A stretch of 64,000 nucleotides of DNA from Occultella kanbiaonis (GTDB lineage: Bacteria > Actinomycetota > Actinomycetes > Actinomycetales > Beutenbergiaceae): assembly GCF_009708215.1 (NCBI RefSeq), contig NZ_CP046175.1, positions 620,001 to 684,000 of the forward strand, given 5' to 3'. A program made the translations under genes and the position numbers. Each line of letters begins with the position of its first letter. Position 1 is the first letter of the stretch. The notes under the pieces are model-generated. The model made no database searches and was not told the origin of the DNA. It saw nothing but the letters and a program-made list of their open reading frames with translations. Positions 33,941 to 42,265 of this stretch are shown in pieces.

Positions 33941-35695
33941 ATGGCACCCGAGGCGAGGCGGCCCGGGCAGGTGCGGGTCGACCGGTCGCGGTGGCCGGCT
34001 CGCGGGATCGGCGCGTCTCAGTGGCTGCGCCACGACCGCTCCCGGCGGGTGGCCACGTACGCGGTGGTCGTGCTCGCGGTCCTTGGGCTGCTCTCGGCGG
34101 CATCGGCTCCGCTGCGTGGGCGGGTGCGCATCCTGCTCGAGGTCGTCCCCCTCGTGGTGCCGGAGACGGCGGCGCTGACGCTCATCTTCGTCTCGTTCGC
34201 GTTGCTGCTCACCGCGCGCGGTCTTCGCCGCGGCCACCGGCTCGGCTGGGTCGCTGCCGAGGCGTTGCTGGTCACTTCCGTGGTGCTGCACCTGAGCAAG
34301 GGCCTGGACATCGAGGAGGCCGCGCTCGCTGCTGGCGGTGCGGTGTGGCTCGCCCTCAACCACCGGGCGTTCCCCGTGTTGGCGAGCCGTGCGGCGCTCA
34401 CCCGGGCGGCGTTGGTCGGGATCGGCGGTGTGGCCGTCACGCTGGCGGTCTCGCTCGGGCTGGCGGTCCGGTTCGGAACCATCGACGCGAGCGACCTCGA
34501 CGAGTCGGCGCGGGCGGTCCTGCTTCGTCTCGGCGGGTGGAGCGACATCCCGCTCCCGTTCATGGGCGCCTTCGCGGGCCCGATCCTCACCGCCGTCGGG
34601 CTGGGTCTGCTCGGCAGCGTGCTGTGGCTCCTGCTCTCGCCGGTGGCCTCGGCGCCGCTGGTGGGGGAGGCGCATCGGCAGGAGCGCGAACATGCCCGGG
34701 CCGTGGTCTCCCGCTACGGCGGTGGCAGCCTCGACTACTTCGCGTTGCGGGATGACAAGCAGTGGTTCTTCACGGGCCACAGCGTCGTCGCGCACGCGGT
34801 CCGGGGTGCGGTGTGCGTCGTCTCCCCGGACCCGATCGGGCCGCCGGAGGAGCGCGCCGAGGTGTGGGCCGAACTCACCGCCCACGCCGAGCGGCACGGC
34901 TGGTCCGTCACGGTGCTCGGAGCGGCGCAGGAGTGGCTGAGCATCTACGAGTCCAGCGGGCTGCGCTCGTTCTACCTCGGCGACGAGGCGATCGTGGACT
35001 GTGCCACGTTCGACCTGACCGACAGCGCACTGAAGAGCCTGCGCCGCGCCCACCGGCGCGTGGTCGCCGCCGGCTTCACGGTCTCGTTCCTCGACCCGGC
35101 CGCGCTCGACGGCGCCGCGCGTGCCGAGCTGGTCGAGGTCGCGGTCCGTAGCCGGCAGGGTGAGGCCGAGCACGGCTTCTCGATGACCCTCTCCAGGCTC
35201 TTCGACCCGGCCGACCTCGGCCTGGTGCTCGCCGTCGCCCGAGACGGCGCCGGCCAGGTGCAGGCGTTCATCCAGTGGGTGCCCGCTCCCCGGCTGCCGG
35301 GCTGGTCGCTGGACACCATGCGGCGGAGCCCGACCGAGGGCATCCCGAACGGTGTGATGGACTTCCTGGTGATCGAGTCCATCCGCCACCTCGCCGCCCA
35401 GGGTGGGGCATCGGTGGCTCTGAACTTCGCGGTGCTGCACAGCGTGGTCGCGGGGGACAGTGACGCACGGACGAGCCGGCTCGCCCGCAGCGTCCTGCGC
35501 CGCGCCTCGAGCCGGATGCAGATCGAGTCGCTCTGGCGGTTCAACGCCAAGTACCAACCGCGGTGGGTACCCCGCTACGCCGCCGTCGGGTCCATGGACC
35601 TGCTCGCGGCCCAGGGGCTGGCGATCGCCGACGTCGAGGGTCTCACCGGGCTGCCGGTGGTCGGGCGCTTCCTCGGTCACCCGCCACCGTCATGA
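33941..35695 (+). CDS. MprF-like aminoacyl-phospholipid synthase (DUF2156)
   Basis: 584 residues in two parts. The N-terminal ~240 carry about five or six membrane spans (VATYAVVVLAVLGLLSAASA; ALTLIFVSFALLLTARGLRR; ILTAVGLGLLGSVLWLLL). The C-terminal ~330 form the cytosolic DUF2156 domain: YGGGSLDYFALRDDKQWFFT, ALKSLRRAHRRVVAAGFTVSF, GFSMTLSRLFDPADLG, GIPNGVMDFLVIESIRHLA and RFNAKYQPRWVPRYA. Such enzymes transfer an amino acid from aminoacyl-tRNA to a lipid such as phosphatidylglycerol, altering surface charge. Unlike mycobacterial LysX it has no fused lysyl-tRNA synthetase. AGGAG precedes the ATG. It is convergent with an esterase, their stops overlapping at TCATGA. Confidence 0.87.
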   Translation: MAPEARRPGQVRVDRSRWPARGIGASQWLRHDRSRRVATYAVVVLAVLGLLSAASAPLRGRVRILLEVVPLVVPETAALTLIFVSFALLLTARGLRRGHRLGWVAAEALLVTSVVLHLSKGLDIEEAALAAGGAVWLALNHRAFPVLASRAALTRAALVGIGGVAVTLAVSLGLAVRFGTIDASDLDESARAVLLRLGGWSDIPLPFMGAFAGPILTAVGLGLLGSVLWLLLSPVASAPLVGEAHRQEREHARAVVSRYGGGSLDYFALRDDKQWFFTGHSVVAHAVRGAVCVVSPDPIGPPEERAEVWAELTAHAERHGWSVTVLGAAQEWLSIYESSGLRSFYLGDEAIVDCATFDLTDSALKSLRRAHRRVVAAGFTVSFLDPAALDGAARAELVEVAVRSRQGEAEHGFSMTLSRLFDPADLGLVLAVARDGAGQVQAFIQWVPAPRLPGWSLDTMRRSPTEGIPNGVMDFLVIESIRHLAAQGGASVALNFAVLHSVVAGDSDARTSRLARSVLRRASSRMQIESLWRFNAKYQPRWVPRYAAVGSMDLLAAQGLAIADVEGLTGLPVVGRFLGHPPPS

Positions 35696-36922
35696 GCCCG
35701 GTGGTGCACCGGGAGTCGGCGGGGTGCCGCGCAGGTGCGCCGACGCGAACGTGAGGGCGTACGGCAGACCGTCCCGCACCTCGGCCCAGTTGTGGCCGTG
35801 CCCCCTGGCGATGCGGAAGTACACGGTCTGACCCCGGTCGGCGAGCTGGCGTGCGAGGTCGCGGACGGCGCCGACGTCGGAGGTCCGTTCCCCGACGTCG
35901 AGGTAGACCGGCAGCCTGGACGGCAGCGGCAGGTGCGGCAGGTAGCTGCTCGGGGTGTGCGCGGCGATCACCTCGGGGTCGTCACCGAGGGCCGCGGGCC
36001 CGGCGCTGCCGGGGTCGCCGTAGCCCTCGAACACCAGCGAGAGTCCCCAGGTGTCCAGGTGGCGCAGGCCCTGGTCGAGGGCGCAGAACCCGCCCATCGA
36101 CATGCCGCCCAGGCCGCGGGCGGTCCGGTCGGCGATGGTGGGCAGGGTGCGGTCGACGAACGGGATGACGGTCCGGTAGAGCCAGGTCTCGATCTGTGGG
36201 CCGTCCCGCCAGTTGAGGCACTCGGTGTCCTTGGAAGGTCCGCCGTTGGCGTCGATGGAGACGAGGATCATCGGCCGGACCAGGTGGGCGTGCAGCAGGA
36301 CGTCCATCGCCCGGTCCACCAGGGCCGCGGCAAACCAGTCCGCCGAGGTTCCGGGCGTCCCGTGGATGAGGTAGATGGCCGGATAGCGGACCGGGGACGC
36401 CGTCTCGACCCCAGGTGGCAGGTACACCCAGGCGGTGCTCGGCGGCACCTCGAGCTCGAGGTCGCCGGGGACGGTGACCGTGTACACCGTGCCCCGCGAC
36501 GGCGGTCCGTGCAGCAGTGCGACGCGCCGGCCGGTCCGGCTCATCGGGTGCCGTGGCTGGAGCTCGGTGCTCTCGTGCCGCGGTCGGCGGAAGCCATGGG
36601 TGCCCAGGCGCAGGCCCGCGGCGGCGGTCGGTACGTAGCCGGCCAGCGCGTTGGCGACCAGCGCTCCCGACGCCACGAGCAGACCGGCGGCGGCGCCGAT
36701 CGGGAGCACGGCGGAGGACGCCGTCAGGCCGTGTGAACCGCTGCGAAACTCCCGGGCGACCCGCAGGACCAGGGCACCTGCCGCCGTCGTGCAGGCAATG
36801 CCGACGGGGAGCACCACCCGCCAGGAACTCAGCCACACCACCTCGTGGAAGCGCCGGATCACGGCGGCCGGGACCTGGACGTCGACGTCGACCGTCGTGG
36901 GCGGGTCGTGGGCGCGGTCCAT
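35690..36922 (-). CDS. Membrane-anchored esterase, D/PHB-esterase-like alpha/beta hydrolase
   Basis: 410 residues. Two to three N-terminal spans (VVLPVGIACTTAAGALVL; AVLPIGAAAGLLVASGALVANALAGY) anchor an extracytoplasmic hydrolase domain. YPAIYLIHGTPGTSADWF is the oxyanion strand-loop, GLGGMSMGGFCALDQGL holds the nucleophile Ser (G-M-S-M-G), and ARGHGHNWAEVRDGLPYAL the catalytic His. GGAGAGG precedes the ATG at 36922. It sits tail-to-tail with the MprF-like gene. In corynebacteria and enterococci aminoacyl-lipid synthases are paired with aminoacyl-lipid hydrolases, so a role in removing the amino acid from lipids is an attractive inference. Confidence 0.82.
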   Translation of the reverse strand: MDRAHDPPTTVDVDVQVPAAVIRRFHEVVWLSSWRVVLPVGIACTTAAGALVLRVAREFRSGSHGLTASSAVLPIGAAAGLLVASGALVANALAGYVPTAAAGLRLGTHGFRRPRHESTELQPRHPMSRTGRRVALLHGPPSRGTVYTVTVPGDLELEVPPSTAWVYLPPGVETASPVRYPAIYLIHGTPGTSADWFAAALVDRAMDVLLHAHLVRPMILVSIDANGGPSKDTECLNWRDGPQIETWLYRTVIPFVDRTLPTIADRTARGLGGMSMGGFCALDQGLRHLDTWGLSLVFEGYGDPGSAGPAALGDDPEVIAAHTPSSYLPHLPLPSRLPVYLDVGERTSDVGAVRDLARQLADRGQTVYFRIARGHGHNWAEVRDGLPYALTFASAHLRGTPPTPGAPPGS

Positions 36923-36987
36923 GGGTGGGTCCTCTCCGGGAACCACGATAGAACCGCCGGCACCGCGGCGCCCGGCCTTGCCCGGCA

Positions 36988-37140
36988 CCGTGCCAGACTG
37001 CTCCCCGGCGCACGCCGCCGAAGAGCTGCACCGCCACCCCGAGAGGCATGTCGATGGTTCCCGAAGATCTCGCCGTTCGGCGCCGCCAGCAGGATGAGCG
37101 AGTTGCTCGCAGGCAGCTGATCCGGGGCGCAGCCGAATGA
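36988..37140 (+). pseudogene. Internally deleted copy of the gene at 33281
   Basis: From 36988 the sequence follows 33222 onward almost base for base (promoter-side CGTGCCAGACTGCT, GAGAGGCATGTCGATGGTTC, then the first 16 codons). It then jumps to the last 22 bases of that gene (GAGTTGCTCGC, GGCAGCTGA). About 458 bp are missing, which shifts the frame, so a 30-residue remnant runs 37048-37140 and overlaps the next gene as ATGA. It is a duplicated then deleted gene that now serves as a short leader ORF. Confidence 0.85.
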
Positions 37141-38060
37141 CCGACGAGATCGTCGTGGCCACGCCGGAGCAGGTGATCGCCGTGGTCGAGCAGATGGTCG
37201 ACCTGCCGTGGCCGGACGGCGACGAGTGGCTCGAATGGGAGCTCGACGGGCTCGAGGGGCAGACCAACTTCCTCATGCGCTTGCTCCCACTGGCGGCCAC
37301 CTCGGACGCGGCCGCACTTGCGTCCTTCACCTCGGCCCTCGTCGTCGCGGCGAACCGGCGCTGGGGCGCCCGTCGCTACTTCGACGCGACACGTTTCACC
37401 GACGACAGACATACGGACCCGGCGTCCTACGACCGGCGCAGTGCGCCCGCGAGCCTGGTGCGATCACTCGGTGCGGACACCGCCGCGTGGTGGCCGCTCG
37501 GCAGTGACGCCGTGGTCCTTGCCGACAGCTCCGGGGCCGCGCTCAAGCAGAGCAAGGCGGCGGTATTCGTGCTGCCGGCGCAGTGGCTGGCCGGACCGGG
37601 AGCCGAGGAGGACGCGCTGAGGTTCCCGCTCGTCGCGGACTTCCTCTCCGGCGAGAAGGACCGAATTCTGCATGCCTTGTGGGAGGTCGTGCCGACCCGT
37701 GACCCCGAGGTCCTGGCGCCGCTGGCGCGCGCCTTGCCCGCCATCGAAAAGGCGACTGCGAACGTGGAACTCGGCGGCATGCTCGCGTCCAACAGCGCCA
37801 ACCTCGAGCACGCCCTCGACCGGATCGAGTTCTTCGGCAAGGGCGATTGCCTTTGCGCCGCCTACCCCTCGCACCAGTTCTACGACCCTGCCAGGGAGGT
37901 ACGCCGGGGGCACATCCGGATCGTGGAGACGGTCCCCAGCGATTGGCAAAGGGTGCCAGACCGCATCTGCGAGTGTCGCGACTGCGGCAAGCGGTTCCAG
38001 GTCGAGGAGGGGGAGTACCACTACACCTGGTGGAAGTGGACCGAGGCCGGAACCTCCTAG
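37137..38060 (+). CDS. Conserved hypothetical protein with C-terminal Cys cluster
   Basis: A 307-residue soluble protein not assigned to a family. The N-terminal two thirds are helical (MRLLPLAATSDAAALASFTS; FLSGEKDRILHALWEVVPTR). The C-terminal part holds GDCLCAAYPSHQFYD and, near 285-295, ICECRDCGKRFQVEEGEYHY, giving CxC and CxxC spacing like a small zinc ribbon. Its ATG overlaps the stop of the 30-codon remnant upstream, so translation may be coupled to the duplicated leader. Confidence 0.65.
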   Translation: MTDEIVVATPEQVIAVVEQMVDLPWPDGDEWLEWELDGLEGQTNFLMRLLPLAATSDAAALASFTSALVVAANRRWGARRYFDATRFTDDRHTDPASYDRRSAPASLVRSLGADTAAWWPLGSDAVVLADSSGAALKQSKAAVFVLPAQWLAGPGAEEDALRFPLVADFLSGEKDRILHALWEVVPTRDPEVLAPLARALPAIEKATANVELGGMLASNSANLEHALDRIEFFGKGDCLCAAYPSHQFYDPAREVRRGHIRIVETVPSDWQRVPDRICECRDCGKRFQVEEGEYHYTWWKWTEAGTS

Positions 38061-38950
38061 GCAGCGGTGAACCCGAGCCGCCCGTCGCGACCCGGGTCCA
38101 CCGGTTCAGGGGCCGGACAGCCCGGCGCCACCTCCACGCCACCCGAAAGGAACGAGTCGTGCAACTCGAGCGTGGTCGGGATGGCGTCGGCCGGGATGAC
38201 GAACACGATCGTGCCGTCCACCGTGTTGCCCGGGTTGATCTCGGTGACGAACGTGTCGTTGCCCTCGATCCAGATCCCGGCCGCGAACTCGCGCCCGGCG
38301 GCGTCGAAGAGCTGCTGGTCGCCGTCGGAGAAGTACTGCGGCGTCTCGCCGATGTTCGTGACGGTCAGGTGCACCAGGACGAACTGACCCTGCGCCCGCT
38401 CGTTGAAGTACTCGCTGCCGACCTCGCTCACGCCGGTCTCGATGCTGGTCACGACGAACTCGAACTTGCCGTCCCGCACCGCGGCGCCGACGCCGGGCAG
38501 CGCCTCCTCAACCGCGGGCTCGACGGCGGCCGGTTCCGTCGCGGCCGGTGCGGCCGGCTCTCCTGCGTCCCCGGCCGGAGCCTCGGGCTCGACAACGGCC
38601 GGCGCCTGGGTGGTCGGCGCGTCGCCCGGGGCGGACGGCTGCAACCCGCCGCCGTTCACGGCGTTGATCACGATGCCGAGCAGCACGACGGCGCCGATCC
38701 CGGTCAGGATCTTGTGCCGCGCGAACCAGCTGCGCTTCTTCGGCTCGACCGGCGGCGGGACCGGGGCGCCCGGCTCGTAACCGGCCGAGCCCAGGTCCGC
38801 CCGGCCCGGCCCGGCCGTACCCGGCCGGCCGTACCCGGCGGCACCGTACCCGCCCGGCTGGGCGCCGCCGTCGGGCGTGGAGTAGGAGACGGCGCCCTGC
38901 GGCGCCTAGGGCGGCTGGGGCGTCTGGCCGCCGGGGTCGTTGGTGCTGAT
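38057..38950 (-). pseudogene. DUF4352 lipidated/membrane-anchored protein gene with lost start and in-frame stop
   Basis: The minus frame encodes a Pro/Gly/Tyr-rich cytoplasmic segment, a single span (KILTGIGAVVLLGIVINAVN), a Pro/Ala/Glu-rich linker and a DUF4352 domain (GKFEFVVTSIETGVSEVGSE; GQFVLVHLTVTNIGETPQYF; INPGNTVDGTIVFVIPAD). At the expected start a GGAGG (38956-38960) sits 5 nt before ATC (38948-38950), not ATG, and codon 15 is TAG (38906-38908). The sequence before and after the stop is the same protein in the same frame (STNDPGGQTPQPP, then APQGAVSYSTPDGG). No good start lies between the TAG and the membrane span. The two lesions point to a pseudogene, or to sequence error. Confidence 0.75.
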
Positions 38951-39114
38951 CGGAACCTCCAGGTTCGGGGAATGACCACAGCCAACGCCGTCGGGCAGCA
39001 TCGCCACATCCACCGAACGCCTCGAGCCGGCTGGCCGATCGGGGGAGGGGCGGCCCGTCGATCCTGACCGATCGATGGAGCCCGAATGCCCCCGCCGGGC
39101 CCTACGGTGCGGAT

Positions 39115-40349
39115 GTGCAGACAACGCCCGCCCGACGGCGCCGCGCCCCCTGGTGGAGGACGGCCCTGCTGATCGTGACGGCGTTCTGTGCCTCGATCAC
39201 GAGTGTGGTGTTCTCCGACTGGGGTCACGGGCCGTCCGGCGAATACTTCGGGGTGGCGCTCGGACTGTTCTTCGCCTCGATCGCCGTTCCCGCGCTACTC
39301 GCGTGGCGCCACCGGGCGCCGTTCCTGGTCACGCTGGTCGCTGCGGGCGTCGCGGTGGTGCTACCGGTCGGGACGTCGACCGCGTTGTTCGCCCTGGTCT
39401 CGCTGGTGGCCTGCCGATCCGGGTCGCGCGTGTGGTGGACGGCGGGCGCGGTGGGCGTCGCAACCATGATGACGGCCATCCGGGACGTGCTTGCCGAGAC
39501 GATGGCCGAGTCGTTCCCGAAGACGATGCTGGGGCCGACCGGCGTGCCACCGGAGACGCCGGTCGAGCTGAGCTGGTGGTTCGTGCCGCTGGCCGTGGCG
39601 TTGCCGCTGGGCCCGGCGATCAGGCTCGGCCTCGTGCTGCGGGCACGCCGGCATTCCCGGGCCGCGGACCGGCGTGCCGAGGAGGCCGTTGGCGACAGTG
39701 CTCGCCTCGGCGACGAGTTCGCCCGCCAGGTGGAGCGCGAACGGATCGCCCGCGAGGTCCATGACGCGCTGGGCCACCGGCTGTCCCTGCTGAGCCTGCA
39801 CGCCGGGGCGCTCGAGGTGAACGCGCAGGACGACGACGAGCTTGCCCGCAGTGCCGCGCTCGTGCGAGCCAGCGTCGGGCAGTCCGTGGCGGACCTGCAT
39901 TCGCTGCTGTGCGTGCTGCGCCAGGACCCGGGTGTCGACCACGCGCTGCCCAAGCCGTCCCTGGTGGACCCGCCGGCCGTGATCGACGAGACCGTCCGCA
40001 CCGGTGTGCCGGTGAGCGCCACCGTCGACCTGGACCAGGCCGAAGCTGCGGACCCGGCCCTGGCCCGCGCCGTCGACCGGATCGTGCAGGAACTGCTCAC
40101 GAACGCCCGCAAGCACGCACCGGGGGCAGCAGATCCGCCTCGCTGTCACCGGCGGTCCGAGCAACGGCGTCAGCATCGACGCGCGCAACCCCTAATCTGC
40201 CCACGCCGGCCGGCGGCGCGGCGGGCCGGGGTCTGCAGGGCATCGCCGAGCGCGTCGAACTGCTCGGTGGTCGCCTCCAATACGGGGTGGACGATGGCGG
40301 AGCCACCTTCCGCGTCACGGTCACCCTGCCGTGGCGGCAGGTCGGGTAG
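39115..40349 (+). pseudogene. NarL/DesK-type sensor histidine kinase with two +1 frameshifts
   Basis: From the GTG at 39115 the frame gives about five membrane spans, then the HisKA_3 dimerisation box ERERIAREVHDALGHRLSLL (phospho-acceptor His in VHDALGHRL) and the N-box RIVQELLTNARKHAPG. There it breaks. The run GGGGG (40122-40126) has one base too many: the second frame continues QQIRLAVTGGPSNGVSIDARNP. A second extra base near 40189-40194 shifts to the third frame, which completes the ATPase (GGAAGRGLQGIAERVELLGG, GGATFRVTVTLPW) and stops at 40349. As read, the ATP-binding domain is lost. No intact response regulator follows; a broken one lies at 52.3 kb. Confidence 0.87.
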
Positions 40350-40437
40350 GCGGAATTACGCCAGCACTGCCAGGGCCCCCTCTTGGTGATCCTTGGCGAA
40401 GCACTCGGGAATCTCCCGCGCAGGAGTTTCAGACTCC

Positions 40438-41037
40438 CTAAGCTGGCGGCACGGGACCGAGTGGGCGACGACGCTCACCTTCTGGCGCGCCTGGCACGTG
40501 CTCGGTGTTCTCGGCACGGTACACGCCACCGTTGTTGTACCTGGCCCAGCGACGGCCGTGGACGTCGGTGAACTCAACCCAGCACGGCATGGCGACCGTC
40601 TGCCATGTGTACGACCTCGTGGCCTCACCTCCCGGCGCGAGTTCCGCCCAGTCGTCCAGCATCAGAGGGGCGCCGCTCCCGGAGACGCCTTCAGTCCATG
40701 CTGAGACATCGTGGACAGGGTCGTCGCTGCGGTTTGCGACGTACACGATCGCCTGATCCTCAGTGCGCGTGCCGCGACTCTGAGTCATGTCTTGGAGCAC
40801 GACCGGCTCACTCTCGTTCCATACGCCGACTCGGCGCACACTCGCTTCCATCTCGGCACGCTCGCGCTGCTCCGCCTGTTGTGCTTGGGAACGGAGTTGA
40901 TTGTCTAGCGCCACCTGCGCCCGTTTGCGGTCGACACGCTCCCGGATGCGCTCACGTCGCTCCAGCATGTATAGCCCTGCGGGCACTACCGCCGCCGCGA
41001 TGGTCCCAATCGCCGTTGCGATGCCCCAGCCGTCCAT
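40438..41037 (-). CDS. Hypothetical protein with N-terminal span and coiled coil
   Basis: 199 residues. MDGWGIATAIGTIAAAVVPA is an N-terminal hydrophobic span. A charged coiled coil follows (RRERIRERVDRKRAQVALDN, QLRSQAQQAEQRERAEMEAS), then a beta-rich domain (QAIVYVANRSDDPVHDVSAW; CWVEFTDVHGRRWARYNNGG). The start at 41037 places the span first; the frame is open back to 41112. No family was recognised. It lies downstream of the DUF3800 gene but beyond a strong hairpin, so it is probably transcribed on its own. Confidence 0.6.
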   Translation of the reverse strand: MDGWGIATAIGTIAAAVVPAGLYMLERRERIRERVDRKRAQVALDNQLRSQAQQAEQRERAEMEASVRRVGVWNESEPVVLQDMTQSRGTRTEDQAIVYVANRSDDPVHDVSAWTEGVSGSGAPLMLDDWAELAPGGEATRSYTWQTVAMPCWVEFTDVHGRRWARYNNGGVYRAENTEHVPGAPEGERRRPLGPVPPA

Positions 41038-41152
41038 GGCCAGAGCATAGAGCGGGGACACGCCACCCGTACGGCATCGGCGCAGAGCCAACACGTGTAC
41101 TGTCCGAGACAAGTGCTGAACCTCGCCCTACTGGCTTGGCTAGGCGCTTCCC

Positions 41153-41183
41153 GCCCCCCTCTCGCCACCGGCGACAGGGGGGC
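41153..41183 (-). terminator. GC-rich terminator hairpin after the DUF3800 gene
   Basis: GCCCCCCT-C-TCGCC pairs with GGCGA-C-AGGGGGGC around an ACC loop, one C-C mismatch, starting 2 bp beyond the DUF3800 stop codon. TTTA follows on the plus strand, so it could act in both directions. Confidence 0.75.
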
Positions 41184-41184
41184 T

Positions 41185-41958
41185 TTAGCGTGTGCGGAGG
41201 ACCACGCCAGGCACTGAGCCGTTCAAGCTCCACATGTTGACCTCTGACTTTGTGGCCGAACCGATGTGGCTCCACATGCTCTGTGGAACGACAGCCGCCA
41301 CCCCCGCACCGGGGCGCTGGTAACTTCGCCATCCGGCGTAGGCAACGAGGTCGGCCAGTTGGATGAAGTAGGAGTGGTGAGATGTCCGCGGAACGGGGTC
41401 TTCGAGAATCCTGTCTGCCTTGAACTGGATGCCCCCACCGCCCTCCATCCGGCCGGCCGTGAGGTATCGCCGTGCCCTGCGAACCAATGCCCTAACTGCG
41501 TCGTTCTCGCCGTTGTCGTGCGCGAGCAGCATCGTCCGGCCCTGCTTCGAGCAGCTGCGCTCAAGCCGCTGAAGGACCATCTCCCACGTCCCGTCGAAGC
41601 ATGACTTGCCGCGCCAGCCGGTTTTGGCCTTGTCGGTGACCACCGCGAACGCCTCGGCAGGCAGCGTAGACAGCAGCTGCATGTGGGTCTGATAGATGTA
41701 GTTGCGCTGACTGGGCGCCAGCCCCAGCCCCCGCAGTGGACCGCTGTCCCGGATGAGGTAGTTTGCCTTGAGTTCGGCGCGCAGCGGGATGCCGAACGTC
41801 GTGCGCACCTGTCGGCGGAAGGCCACGAGGCTGTCGAACACGGATGGCCAGACATCCAAGTCGATGATCACGCATCCAAGCGCGTAGCAGCTGGAGGCCC
41901 CGCGCAGTTGGGGGTTGCCGGTGTCCCCCGTTTCATCGATGTAGGCGATGTACGTCAC
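41185..41958 (-). CDS. DUF3800 protein, RNase H-like fold
   Basis: 257 residues. MTYIAYIDETGDTGNPQLRG is the defining DUF3800 start with its D-E pair, followed by SSCYALGCVIIDLDVW, ELKANYLIRDSGPL, MLLAHDNGENDAVRALVRRA with an acidic cluster, and the closing SYFIQLADLVAYAGWRSYQR with another Asp. The family has an RNase H-like arrangement of acidic residues and is common in mobile and defence contexts; no activity is established. GTG start at 41958. It lies 300 bp from an IS481 element. Confidence 0.85.
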   Translation of the reverse strand: MTYIAYIDETGDTGNPQLRGASSCYALGCVIIDLDVWPSVFDSLVAFRRQVRTTFGIPLRAELKANYLIRDSGPLRGLGLAPSQRNYIYQTHMQLLSTLPAEAFAVVTDKAKTGWRGKSCFDGTWEMVLQRLERSCSKQGRTMLLAHDNGENDAVRALVRRARRYLTAGRMEGGGGIQFKADRILEDPVPRTSHHSYFIQLADLVAYAGWRSYQRPGAGVAAVVPQSMWSHIGSATKSEVNMWSLNGSVPGVVLRTR

Positions 41959-42259
41959 ACGCCGACGATAGGCGCAAGGGGTGACGCCGCACCGGGCTTT
42001 CGCCTAGTGGGCACAGCAGAAGACTCCGGCCTGCCGTCAATTCGTTGTGATGGTCGTCCGAGTGGCCTTGGTCAGGAACGTCGTGGGGCAGGGTGCCGGC
42101 CAGGCGAGCGAGGACGCCGTGGTGCTCGCGCACCTGGCCGACGGCGACCTGTCCGCCTACACGGCCGCCCAGCTGTAGCGGACCGCCGACGTCGTGCGCC
42201 GCTCGATGCAGATCTGCCGTGAACCGCGCTGCGCAACCCTGTCGCCGTGGCCGTGCGGG
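41959..42259. other. Non-coding or decayed stretch left of the IS element
   Basis: No intact gene is supported here. A plus-strand frame near 42070-42180 reads like a degraded protein (DAVVLAHLADGDLSAYTAAQ, then a stop). With 43358-43441 (ALSLATRLRPDLMLRSMDEI, then a stop at 43441) it may be a decayed gene into which the IS inserted. Confidence 0.35.
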
Positions 42260-42265
42260 ACTAGG

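Noticed and set aside
33209-35680. 823-codon minus-strand frame opposite the MprF-like gene
   Set aside because: Antisense shadow; no recognisable domain, while the plus strand carries a complete DUF2156 protein.
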